DNA of 25,774 nucleotides, taken from assembly GCA_013349725.1 (NCBI GenBank), contig DUZB01000004.1:5-25778 (forward strand), read 5' to 3'. How positions within the stretch are numbered: the first letter of the stretch is position 1; each line of letters opens with the position of its first letter. The position numbers and the translations under genes are program-made. The notes below the pieces were generated by a model, which ran no database searches, had not been told where the DNA came from, and saw only the letters and a list, made by a program, of their open reading frames with translations. This document shows, one piece after another, positions 7,797 through 15,528 of the stretch. This DNA comes from Deltaproteobacteria bacterium (lineage in GTDB: Bacteria > Desulfobacterota > DSM-4660 > Desulfatiglandales > Desulfatiglandaceae).

Positions 7797-9140
7797 TTAC
7801 CCATTTAGCCTTTTCATCAGCACCCTGAATTTTGCGCGGGTAAGCCCAAGAAGCCTTGCGGCAGCTGTCTGGTTGTTTCCGGAGAATTTCAAGGCCTGCT
7901 CCACGAGATTCTCCTCTATTTTCTCCAAGGATACTCCTTCCATCGGAAGTCGGAAATCTGCTTTACCGTTGCTGGTTTCCGTAAATGTTTTCAAAAAAGA
8001 AATCGTCTGTGCCGTTATTGTCTTTCCATCGCAAAGGATCACTGCCCGCTCCATTACATTGGCAAGTTCCCGAACATTTCCAGGCCAGGAATATCCCATA
8101 AGTACTCTGATGGCGCCATCCGTTAAACGAATCTCTTTAGTGTGGTCCAATTGAGACAAGAAATGGAGGCAAAGGGGAACCACGTCTTCGCTTCGTTCCC
8201 TCAAGGGAGGCGGCTTAATCGGAAAAACGTTGATTCGAAATAGCAAATCCTTCCTGAAAGCACCATTTCCAACCAGTTTCTCAAGGTCCTGATTTGTAGC
8301 GCAGATGACTCTTACATCAATGGAAATCTCTTTATTTCCACCTACTCTCTGTATTTTCTTCTCTTGAAGTGCCCGCAGAAGTTTGGCCTGGGCTTCAGGA
8401 GATAAATCTCCAATCTCGTCAAGAAAAAGAGTTCCGCCTGTTGCATATTCAAATTTGCCCGTCGTTTTTGTAGAAGCGCCTGTGAATGAGCCTTTTTCAT
8501 GGCCAAACAATTCCGATTCTACAAGATTTGGTGAAATGGCGGCACAGTTAACAGGTACAAATCGCATGTTTTTCCGAGGTGATACGGCGTGAATAAAATT
8601 TGCAAGGAGTTCTTTTCCAGTACCTGATTCCCCGGTTATCAGAACGGCTGTGTCGCCTTGTGCCACCTTGTAAGCCAGGTTTATGATTGCGTTCATTTCT
8701 CTGGAAGCGTGAACAATTTTTTCACTTCCTGCAGTTTTTTTGAGTTCCTTTTTCAAATCCCGGTTTTCCGCAAGAATCCGCGACAAATTGAGCGTTTTTT
8801 CTACGGTCAGTACAATGCGGTCTTCATCGAAAGGCTTACTGATATAGTCAACGGCGCCATCCCGCATGGCGTCCACGGCAGATTCAACCGTCGCAAAAGC
8901 AGTAATAAACACGACGGGACAAGGCACATCCATTTCCTGAATCTTCTTAAGAAGTTCAATGCCATCCATTCGGGGCATTTTTATATCTGATATGATCATA
9001 TCAAAAGGCGTGCTTTCAATAAGTGCCAGTGCTTCAACGCCGTCTGCTGCCTGTTCTATGTTATAGCCCCTCCTGCTTAACATAATGGACAGAAGATGCC
9101 GCATTTTTTCTTCATCATCAACGATGAGAATTTGAGCCAT
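7797..9140 (-). CDS. NtrC-family sigma-54-dependent response regulator
   Basis: The 447-residue protein has three domains. The receiver has acidic DDE at 8-10, phosphorylation site Asp52 in SDIKMP, and Lys102 in SKPF. The AAA+ domain has Walker A GESGTGKE at 170-177, the sigma-54-contacting loop GSFTGA at 217-222 and Walker B TLFLDEIG near 237-244. The Fis-type DNA-binding end contains NNQTAAARLLGLTRAKF. It should activate sigma-54 promoters when phosphorylated by the kinase encoded just upstream. The ATG at 9138-9140 is chosen because the receiver begins right there (MAQILIVDDE) and a GGGAGAG ribosome site precedes it; the frame is open 30 codons further but without homology-like sequence. 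It overlaps the kinase gene's end by 23 bp. Confidence 0.95.
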   Translation of the reverse strand: MAQILIVDDEEKMRHLLSIMLSRRGYNIEQAADGVEALALIESTPFDMIISDIKMPRMDGIELLKKIQEMDVPCPVVFITAFATVESAVDAMRDGAVDYISKPFDEDRIVLTVEKTLNLSRILAENRDLKKELKKTAGSEKIVHASREMNAIINLAYKVAQGDTAVLITGESGTGKELLANFIHAVSPRKNMRFVPVNCAAISPNLVESELFGHEKGSFTGASTKTTGKFEYATGGTLFLDEIGDLSPEAQAKLLRALQEKKIQRVGGNKEISIDVRVICATNQDLEKLVGNGAFRKDLLFRINVFPIKPPPLRERSEDVVPLCLHFLSQLDHTKEIRLTDGAIRVLMGYSWPGNVRELANVMERAVILCDGKTITAQTISFLKTFTETSNGKADFRLPMEGVSLEKIEENLVEQALKFSGNNQTAAARLLGLTRAKFRVLMKRLNG

Positions 9141-10548
9141 GTATCTCTCCCTTTCTAACCTTTCGGACAGGCAGTTCCACACTGAAAACCGCCCCTCCAT
9201 ATGCTCCGTTTTCTGCCCATACATTTCCACTGTGCGCCAGGATCACCTGGAAGACGTAGGCAAGTCCAAGACCGGTACCCTTTGATCTGGTGGTATAAAA
9301 AGGTTCAAAGATTTTTTCCAATTTATCCGGATCAATCCCCTCTCCCTGGTCCTCAATGGCCACTTTCCAAGTCAAATTTCCACAAAATACGTTTACCCGC
9401 ACGATGCCCTTGGCGCCATTCGCTTCAAGCGAATTCCTTAAAATGTTGCTGATTGCTCGCGTAATCAAATCGGGATCCGCATCTGTTTGAAAGGGTTCGC
9501 AGGGAATATGAGATTCAATCTCAACGGAAGAATGAACTTCCTGCATTTGAAATCTCTTCACAATTTCATTGAGAAGAGCGTTTAAATCCACGAGGCGGAA
9601 CGACGGCATGGCGGGACGCGCAAAGGCCAGAAAATCCTCAATCAAGCGGTTCAGACGTTTTATTTCATCTTCCATATAATCAACCATGAGTTCGCCCGAA
9701 GAAAGATCACAGTCTTTTTTTAGAATATCGAGTGAGCTTTTAATAATACTCAATGGATTTTTCACTTCGTGGGCAATCATCATGGAAAATTTGCCTATTT
9801 CAGCAAGGGCATTCTGTTTCATCAATTCCTGATAAACATCTTCAAGGGCTTTCCGGTTTTTTTCCAGTGAGTCGAGCATGGAGTTAAACGATGTTGCAAG
9901 GCGTCTGGTCTCAGGGGGCCCGCAAGGATAAACACGAGTATCCAGGTTGCCTTGTTCAACTTGCCGGGCTGCTTCGGCTAACTGCGTTACAGGGGCAACC
10001 AGAGATCGTGAAAGGAAATAAAAAACCAGGGCGGCAAAAATTGCCAGTCCGGAAGAGAGCCACACAAAACGGTTTTCAATTTTCTTGAGAAGCCTTTCAA
10101 GATCCCATGTGCTATAGGTGATTTGAATCGTACCGATAGGTTCCTGAATTTTCAAGCCTTGTTCAAAGAGATCGAAAAACCGGTTTTCAGTTCCTGATTC
10201 ACTGGGCAGAACGGGGGTCTCTACCACGGAAAACGGGCCCGGAATGTCTTTGAATACGGACGCAATTTCTACTCCTTCCTTGTTGAAAATCTCTACCTTT
10301 CCCACATCATTGGCTGTCATAAGGTTGTAAGCAAGCCGTTTCAACATGATTCTATCATCTATTAATATGCCTAATTCCGCATTCAGTGCAAGGTATCTTG
10401 CAAGGTAAGAAATACGATCTTCAAACCGATCATGGACAAATTGTTTCGTAAGGCTCACCCCAACATATCCCAGCAGGAAAGTCGTAATGCCTATAATGGC
10501 AAAAACTCCAAGGAGGAGCCTCAGATGTATTCCGATACGATTATTCAT
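9118..10548 (-). CDS. Membrane sensor histidine kinase with periplasmic sensor and HAMP domain
   Basis: The 476-residue protein has two membrane segments (about 10-32 and 164-180) enclosing a ~130-residue periplasmic sensor. The sensor's LARYLALNAELGILIDD start resembles CHASE8-type domains. A HAMP domain follows (about 181-235). The HisKA phosphoacceptor is His260 in MIAHEVKNPLS. The HATPase domain has the N box near Asn372 (ISNILRNSLEAN), G1 DQGEGID at 400-406 and G2 GTGLGL at 424-429. It should phosphorylate the adjacent NtrC-type regulator. Its start overlaps the binding-protein stop by 4 bp (ATGA), which implies coupled translation and suggests that the binding protein feeds it a periplasmic signal; that last step is inference. 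Confidence 0.94.
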   Translation of the reverse strand: MNNRIGIHLRLLLGVFAIIGITTFLLGYVGVSLTKQFVHDRFEDRISYLARYLALNAELGILIDDRIMLKRLAYNLMTANDVGKVEIFNKEGVEIASVFKDIPGPFSVVETPVLPSESGTENRFFDLFEQGLKIQEPIGTIQITYSTWDLERLLKKIENRFVWLSSGLAIFAALVFYFLSRSLVAPVTQLAEAARQVEQGNLDTRVYPCGPPETRRLATSFNSMLDSLEKNRKALEDVYQELMKQNALAEIGKFSMMIAHEVKNPLSIIKSSLDILKKDCDLSSGELMVDYMEDEIKRLNRLIEDFLAFARPAMPSFRLVDLNALLNEIVKRFQMQEVHSSVEIESHIPCEPFQTDADPDLITRAISNILRNSLEANGAKGIVRVNVFCGNLTWKVAIEDQGEGIDPDKLEKIFEPFYTTRSKGTGLGLAYVFQVILAHSGNVWAENGAYGGAVFSVELPVRKVRKGEIHGSNSHR

Positions 10549-11528
10549 GGGCCAAAGACAAAAGGTGGTAAAATGGTTTCAGGTACATTTCTTTCCAGCT
10601 TTTCAGCAACTCGTTTGTTGATCCAGACTTGAAACAAAGGCACGGAATCACTGCAGGTCCGGTCGGAAAGGGCGGCCAGGACCTTCTGGGCGGCCTGTCC
10701 TCCAAGCTCCTGATAATTAAAGATAAAAGCCATAAGAGCCCCGCTTTCATAAAAAAAACGATTATATCCGATTGTGGGAACTTTTTTTATAAATGCCTCT
10801 TTGATCACATAACGAACGATGCTTTCAGATATAACGGTTCGATCAGGAATAAGCCATAAGGCATCCATATCCGTCAAGTAATTCTTGAGCAGCGAAGGAA
10901 TCTCTTTTCTGCTGTCAACTTTTAGTGGAACGATTTCAATGCCGCGCATGGATGCGAAGTTCGCAGCGTTCTTGAAAAATTCTTCATTGTAAGAAGGATC
11001 GTACAGAAGGCCAATTTTTCTGGCATTGGGAATTCCCGCGGCAATAATTCTGAGCTGCTCCTGAACCGGGATGTTCAGCGGAATACCGCAAAATTTGTTG
11101 CCGGGACCAAGGATTGTCTGGGGGTTCAAGACGATGGAATAGAGTTTTAAAGCGCTGTTTGAATCAAAGTGATTCCAAAGAAATCGAAAAGCTTCGGGGC
11201 CGATCGCAAGGTATAGATCGAAATGCCTTTCCAATAAACTTTTGGCGAGCGATGGCCTTTCAGAAGTTTGAAACCTCCAGAGCTTCACTACTTCTACGGT
11301 TGCCTCAGAAGTTTTTGACAAAGCGAGATTGACTCCGTCGACCGCTTCCAGATATGGTTTTATGTTCTGGGAAACGACCACGGCTATACGACGGACACCA
11401 GCTTCTTCAGCATTCACCGTACGCGATTCCTGCAGGGTGAGAAACCACGGAACCAGCATGAAGAAAAAAAGTAACCGGGTTGCCCCTACAGAATAGGGAA
11501 ATAGTTGTGTCCCGTTCGTGGTAGCCAT
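10545..11528 (-). CDS. PF04392-type periplasmic substrate-binding protein, probable sensor partner
   Basis: The 327-residue protein has a hydrophobic N-terminal export signal (about 18-36, with a long polar lead) and then the two-lobed binding-protein pattern of the ABC_sub_bind family: RRIAVVVSQNIKPYLEAVDGV at the start, YLAIGPEAFRFL, ARKIGLLYDPSYNEEF at the second lobe, DALWLIPDRTV, and PTIGYNRFFYESGALMAF near the end. No permease or ATPase genes are nearby. Instead it is fused by overlap to a histidine kinase gene and followed by a regulator and a TonB-dependent receptor, so a signalling role is more likely than transport. The ATG at 11526-11528 has a weak CAGG site; the true start could be slightly downstream. 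Confidence 0.85.
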   Translation of the reverse strand: MATTNGTQLFPYSVGATRLLFFFMLVPWFLTLQESRTVNAEEAGVRRIAVVVSQNIKPYLEAVDGVNLALSKTSEATVEVVKLWRFQTSERPSLAKSLLERHFDLYLAIGPEAFRFLWNHFDSNSALKLYSIVLNPQTILGPGNKFCGIPLNIPVQEQLRIIAAGIPNARKIGLLYDPSYNEEFFKNAANFASMRGIEIVPLKVDSRKEIPSLLKNYLTDMDALWLIPDRTVISESIVRYVIKEAFIKKVPTIGYNRFFYESGALMAFIFNYQELGGQAAQKVLAALSDRTCSDSVPLFQVWINKRVAEKLERNVPETILPPFVFGP

Positions 11529-11542
11529 GAAACCTGTGCACT

Positions 11543-11548
11543 ATTATA
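11543..11548 (-). promoter_or_regulatory. Candidate -10 element for the sensory cassette
   Basis: On the minus strand these bases read TATAAT, a perfect sigma-70 -10 box, in the 117-bp gap between gspD and the binding-protein gene. No good -35 lies 16-18 bp upstream. The predicted transcript start would be only about 8 nt before the annotated ATG, so either the leader is very short or the true start codon is further in. Confidence 0.35.
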
Positions 11549-11645
11549 AGCAGATTTTACAGTAGGACCCCTTGTAATAAGTCGAAAAAACGGCTTCCAA
11601 GGGTTCGCTCAGAAATCAATTCGCAGAATGAACACAACGGGCTGC

Positions 11646-13985
11646 TTACGGGTTGAATCGCTTTATGACACTCTTCACTTTCTGTTTGAACTCATCGGTT
11701 ACCTGGATTACGTCTTCCAGATTGACAATAACCTTTGGGGTGATAAGGACAACGAGCTCTATCTTAGTCGTTGATTTTTCATTTATGCCAAAAATGTATT
11801 TTGCAATGGGAAGGTTAATCAAACAGGGTACGCCTGATTCTGATTCCGATTCTTTGTCCTTTATCAATCCTCCAATGACAATTGTCTGACCGTGTTTGAC
11901 CGTAAGCGTTGTGGTGACATTACGCTTAAAGAAGGAAGGATAGGATTTTCCCCCCACAAGGACAGGAGCGTCCAGATCGCTCACTTCCTGTGCAACTTCC
12001 AAAGTTACGAGGCCCTTATCGTTGATATGGGGAATGACTGTAAGAATAACGCCCGTGTCCCTGTATTCAATGGCGGTTTCGGTCACCGTTGTGGCGCTGT
12101 TGGTGGTATAAGATGAACTGGCCACGGGGATTTCTCTCGACACATCGATTTTCGCCTCTATGCCTTCTGAAGCAAGCACATGGGGAGAGGAAATCACATT
12201 AACCTTTCCTTGAGTAGCCAAAGCCTTGAGTGCGCCAAACCATTTGTCCGTCACGCCTACGGCAGCATTGAGTCCTGAGAAGGAGGCGGTTGTCGCGCCT
12301 TGCACTAACTTGTTAATGGTGGCGGCAAAACTTGCTTCTCCCGCTGCAGCGCCTTGGCCAAAGGCCCACTGCATTCCAATCTCTGTGCTCGTATCAATGG
12401 TGATCTCTGCTATGGTTGCTTCAATCAACACCTGCCGCGGCAGGATATCTATCTGATTCAGTATGTTTTCTATGATTCTGTGGTCCGATGGAATGGCCTC
12501 AATAATGAGGGCATTACGTACTTCGTCCGGTGTAATGTTGATCTTACTCCGTAAAGTGCCGGCACCCTCGGACAAAGCCTCTTTGCCGGAGGATTCCGGT
12601 TTTGCGCTCTCTTTCGCATCAACCGTTTGTGCTTCATTTTCCGCCTTTTTTTCTTCTACGCGCGCCCTGGAAAAAGGATTCCCGGGGTTTGATACGGAAC
12701 TGCTTTTGTCGGTTTTTGATTCCTTCTTTTCTGATTTTGATTCCTTCTTTTCTGATTTTGACTCAGGAAAGACCTGATTCATGATTTCTTTAAGTTGGGC
12801 CGCATTTCCATTTTTAACAAAGTACACATAGATTCTCGGTTCGGTTGCTTCAACCACCACGTCAATCTCGTTGAGAATTTCGTCGACTTTTTTGAATACC
12901 GCTGGAGAAGAACTGACAACAAGCAGGGTATTGAGCCGGGTTATGGGGATAAACTTTACCTGCACGTTGGACAATTTGCTGTAGGTAAGAGCAAAATCGT
13001 CCAGCATTTTTGTCGTTTCTTCCACGTCCAGGTTTTTGAGTCTATAAAACCGGTAATCTACCTTTTCAAAAATATTGATATCAAAACTGCTTACAAGTTT
13101 CAATATTTTCAAGATATTCATCCATTTGTCCACCACCAGCATGGTATTGGAGGCCGTATCGGATACGACGGTTCCTCCCGATGTCATGAAAGGCGTTATG
13201 AGTTTGGTCATCTCCTGTGCGGCGATGAATTTGAGTGGGATGATCTGAATAATGACCCTTTCCTCATCGGGGATGTCTTTCTGTCCGAGGGTCGTGATTG
13301 GATCAATCGCCATGCGTGGGGAATCTTTCATGGGCAGGATCTTATAAAAGCTCCCTTCTCTGACGGCAGTAAGCCCGTTTGCTTCAAGGATCTGGAAAAA
13401 AACAGGAAAAAGATCTTTCCTGTTCAATCCCCGGGCCGTATGGATGGTAACTATCCCATTCACACCTGGATCGACAATGTAGTTAATTCCCAGAATGTCA
13501 GCCATGGTAATGATGACTTCATTCAGATCGGCATTATCAAAATTAAGAACTATTTTCTGCCCCTTGTCTTCCGGATCCTCTTTCTGGGGAGCTTTTTTAG
13601 AAAATGTTTCTGCCGGGAGAGATTTATCAGCTACAGGCGCAGGCGCTTTTGCCTTTTCCGTATCTTTTCCGCTCAAAACAGGTCGAGATTCTTCCTGCTC
13701 TTTCGAATAGCTTTTTTCAGGGATCTTTTCAGGCTCATCAAGGCGTTTCTTTACATAGCCGGAAGGCGTACCTACCAGTTCGAACCTGCCGTTTTCATCC
13801 GTATATACCCGGTTGTCCGGATTTGCCACGACCTCAGGAGCCCTTTCCCGCCCGGAAGGCTCCGGCCTTTCTGCCTGATCGACTTTATCCTTCGGTTTTT
13901 GTCCTGCACAACCAATGAAGAAAAATGCCATTAGAAGTAAGAATGCCCATAAAAAGTCTGGGGAAAAAAATCCGGATTGTTTCAT
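11646..13985 (-). CDS. gspD: Type II secretion secretin GspD
   Basis: GspD forms the multimeric outer-membrane channel of the type II secretion system. The 779-residue protein starts with a hydrophobic signal and a lipobox-like FFIGC (Cys26), so it may be a lipoprotein. A ~115-residue charged, Pro/Lys/Glu-rich linker follows. The N0 domain begins near 145 (IVLNFDNADLNEVIITMAD), then N1-N3 domains (VIIQIIPLKFIAAQEMTKLI, DYRFYRLKNLDVEETTKML, PRIYVYFVKNGNAAQLKEIM), the last interrupted by a long Lys/Ser/Glu insert. The secretin core is clear from NALIIEAIPSDHRIIENIL through RQVLIEATIAEI and TLTVKHGQTIVIGGLI to the final IELVVLITPKVI. It is the last gene of the gsp operon, directly after gspC. 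Confidence 0.96.
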   Translation of the reverse strand: MKQSGFFSPDFLWAFLLLMAFFFIGCAGQKPKDKVDQAERPEPSGRERAPEVVANPDNRVYTDENGRFELVGTPSGYVKKRLDEPEKIPEKSYSKEQEESRPVLSGKDTEKAKAPAPVADKSLPAETFSKKAPQKEDPEDKGQKIVLNFDNADLNEVIITMADILGINYIVDPGVNGIVTIHTARGLNRKDLFPVFFQILEANGLTAVREGSFYKILPMKDSPRMAIDPITTLGQKDIPDEERVIIQIIPLKFIAAQEMTKLITPFMTSGGTVVSDTASNTMLVVDKWMNILKILKLVSSFDINIFEKVDYRFYRLKNLDVEETTKMLDDFALTYSKLSNVQVKFIPITRLNTLLVVSSSPAVFKKVDEILNEIDVVVEATEPRIYVYFVKNGNAAQLKEIMNQVFPESKSEKKESKSEKKESKTDKSSSVSNPGNPFSRARVEEKKAENEAQTVDAKESAKPESSGKEALSEGAGTLRSKINITPDEVRNALIIEAIPSDHRIIENILNQIDILPRQVLIEATIAEITIDTSTEIGMQWAFGQGAAAGEASFAATINKLVQGATTASFSGLNAAVGVTDKWFGALKALATQGKVNVISSPHVLASEGIEAKIDVSREIPVASSSYTTNSATTVTETAIEYRDTGVILTVIPHINDKGLVTLEVAQEVSDLDAPVLVGGKSYPSFFKRNVTTTLTVKHGQTIVIGGLIKDKESESESGVPCLINLPIAKYIFGINEKSTTKIELVVLITPKVIVNLEDVIQVTDEFKQKVKSVIKRFNP
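12718..12764 (-). repeat. 21-bp tandem repeat in gspD encoding KSEKKES
   Basis: Two exact 21-bp copies (12718-12738 and 12739-12759) plus the first 5 bases of a third, diverging one encode consecutive KSEKKES heptads in the insert of the N3 region of GspD. The repeat preserves the reading frame, so copy-number change would lengthen or shorten the insert by 7 residues at a time. Confidence 0.85.
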
Positions 13986-14005
13986 ATGGTTCCCTTATAT
14001 CCTTT

Positions 14006-14821
14006 TCAATTTAGTTTTTTTTGCTTGGGTTCACTTCCGGCGGGTACATTGGTTTTGGGCTTCAGCGTTTCCTGAATGTTTTTTATCAGATCAGCCTGTT
14101 TTACCGGCGCGGCCTTCACCGGCGCCGACACACTCTTCGCTCCGGTTCCCACGGTAACAATGACTGGTCCGGTTTCTTTATTCACGGGAGCCGCACTCTT
14201 TTGACCTTTTTTTTCATAAAGGAAAACCTGAAACTCCATGCCCTCCGCACTTAAAAGAATGCTGTCATTTTTTATGTCTATTACCTTAAATTTGCCAATC
14301 TGATCACCTTTTTTCACCCATTTTACCTTGTCTCCGGATGAAGCTGGAACCAAGACCGCCGGTTTTTCATTTTTGGCCGTCCTCTTCAGGAAAGAAGATC
14401 CGAAAGCCTTCTGAGCTCTTACGGTGGGGGCTTTCATTTCCAGGTTGCTCACCAGTGCCTTTTTCTCACTCTCCGAAATAACTACACCGTAAAGGGCAAT
14501 TTTTTCCACCTCTTTTTCTGTTAAATCGATCAGTTTTTGATCGGTTTTAGGCTTTGCATCGGGTTCCTTTGGTTTCTCTTCAGGTTTGCTTTCAGATCGA
14601 TCCTCCGCAAACAGATTGTTTGTGGCAACCGTTTCGTACTCTGCTGAGGGAATCTCTTTTTTCTTATACATTTTTTTTTCAAAAGTTGAAGAGGTTTCTT
14701 TAACAGGGCTGATAGAGGGGATTTCTTTTTCCTCCCCCCACCAGGCCCTGTATGCTTGAAATCCTGCAAGCATAACCATGGCTGTTAGAAGAAGATTGAT
14801 CAACCATATTTTTGAAAACAT
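14006..14821 (-). CDS. gspC: Type II secretion inner-membrane protein GspC (PilP-like, no PDZ domain)
   Basis: GspC links the inner-membrane platform to the secretin. The 271-residue protein has one N-terminal membrane segment (about 6-24), a charged Lys/Glu/Pro linker with the ATNNLFAED motif, and a homology region with IALYGVVISESEKKALV, KWVKKGDQIGKFKVIDI and SILLSAEGMEFQVFLYEK, which would contact the secretin N0 domain. The C-terminus is low-complexity (Ala/Pro/Lys) with no PDZ or coiled-coil domain, unlike enterobacterial GspC; in this it is closer to PilP. The ATG at 14821 has a modest AGG ribosome site. It stands between gspM and gspD, with a strong hairpin in the gap before it. Confidence 0.85.
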   Translation of the reverse strand: MFSKIWLINLLLTAMVMLAGFQAYRAWWGEEKEIPSISPVKETSSTFEKKMYKKKEIPSAEYETVATNNLFAEDRSESKPEEKPKEPDAKPKTDQKLIDLTEKEVEKIALYGVVISESEKKALVSNLEMKAPTVRAQKAFGSSFLKRTAKNEKPAVLVPASSGDKVKWVKKGDQIGKFKVIDIKNDSILLSAEGMEFQVFLYEKKGQKSAAPVNKETGPVIVTVGTGAKSVSAPVKAAPVKQADLIKNIQETLKPKTNVPAGSEPKQKKLN

Positions 14822-14844
14822 AACGCCTGCCTTTTAAGAGATCG

Positions 14845-14881
14845 GTAAAAATGACCTTTCCGATGGAAAAGTCACTTTTAC
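14845..14881 (-). other. Strong intercistronic RNA hairpin between gspM and gspC
   Basis: On the minus (transcribed) strand the bases form a 17-bp stem with a 3-nt loop, left arm GTAAAAGTGACTTTTCC and right arm GGAAAGGTCATTTTTAC. The only two imperfect pairs are G-U wobbles on this strand; on the plus strand they would be A-C mismatches. The stem starts 14 nt after the gspM stop codon and ends 23 nt before the gspC ATG. No U-run follows, so it is unlikely to be a simple terminator; RNA stabilising or processing is a possible role. Confidence 0.75.
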
Positions 14882-14895
14882 GATTCCCTTTTCCA

Positions 14896-15459
14896 TCATA
14901 TCTCTTTCTGCTTCATATACCCTGCAACGGTTACGTTGCAGCGTATGTCGCTGGATCGCCGTGTATCAAAACTGCTTTCCACGTTTATTACCGATAGGAG
15001 TTTTTCTGAATTTTCTATAGAATAAAGCATTTCTTTGAACTGTCTAACGCTCACAATCATGTTAAAGGTTACCGGAATGCTCAAATATCCTTTTTTGTCC
15101 ATATCTTCTGGTTTCAATACCTTTACGCTTTTTATCTCAATGTTGCTCTTCTGGGCAATATCGTGCAGAATCTTCTGAATGTCAACCGCTGCAAGGGAGG
15201 GCGTTTTTCCTACCAGAAGTTTTGATTCCAGTTGAGAAAGCACGCCTTTTAAGGATGTAAGCTGGCCGTCCAGCTGCTTTCCGGCGCGAACCATTTTCTG
15301 GTATTTTATAAGCGTCCTTTCCCGTAACTCTATTTCTTCCCGGGATGGAACCAAGTCCTGGAGAAATGGCATAAATCGATAGATAAGTCCCGCTAAAACC
15401 AAAATTGCCAGGGCGGTAAACAGATATTTTCTCTGTGTATCAAGTTTTAATTTGGGCAA
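14896..15459 (-). CDS. gspM: Type II secretion protein GspM / PilO-like
   Basis: The 187-residue protein has one N-terminal membrane segment (about 12-29), a coiled-coil stretch (IELRERTLIKYQKMVRAGKQL and onward), and a ferredoxin-like periplasmic domain of the PilO/GspM type (AAVDIQKILHDIAQKSNIEIKSV, SIPVTFNMIVSVRQFKEMLYSIENSEKLL). It partners GspL to support the assembly platform. The start codon appears to be TTG at 15457-15459, because the open frame gives MPKLKLDTQRKYLF directly before the membrane segment and no ATG or GTG is available in frame nearby; an AAGGA site lies about 13 nt upstream. It stands 69 bp after gspL. Confidence 0.85.
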   Translation of the reverse strand: MPKLKLDTQRKYLFTALAILVLAGLIYRFMPFLQDLVPSREEIELRERTLIKYQKMVRAGKQLDGQLTSLKGVLSQLESKLLVGKTPSLAAVDIQKILHDIAQKSNIEIKSVKVLKPEDMDKKGYLSIPVTFNMIVSVRQFKEMLYSIENSEKLLSVINVESSFDTRRSSDIRCNVTVAGYMKQKEI

Positions 15460-15528
15460 TGGAACACCAATTTCCTTAAAGTCCTAATAAATAAATGGCT
15501 TGCCATACATGATGGCGGTTCAATCTGT

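Noticed and set aside
12795..13934. Long plus-strand open frame of 379 codons
   Set aside because: It lies wholly antisense to gspD, whose secretin motifs are clear; its Phe- and His-rich composition is that of a reverse-strand shadow.
15502..15516. Inverted repeat GCCAT-ACATG-ATGGC between gspL and gspM
   Set aside because: A 5-bp stem with no U-run is expected by chance at this length; no other support.
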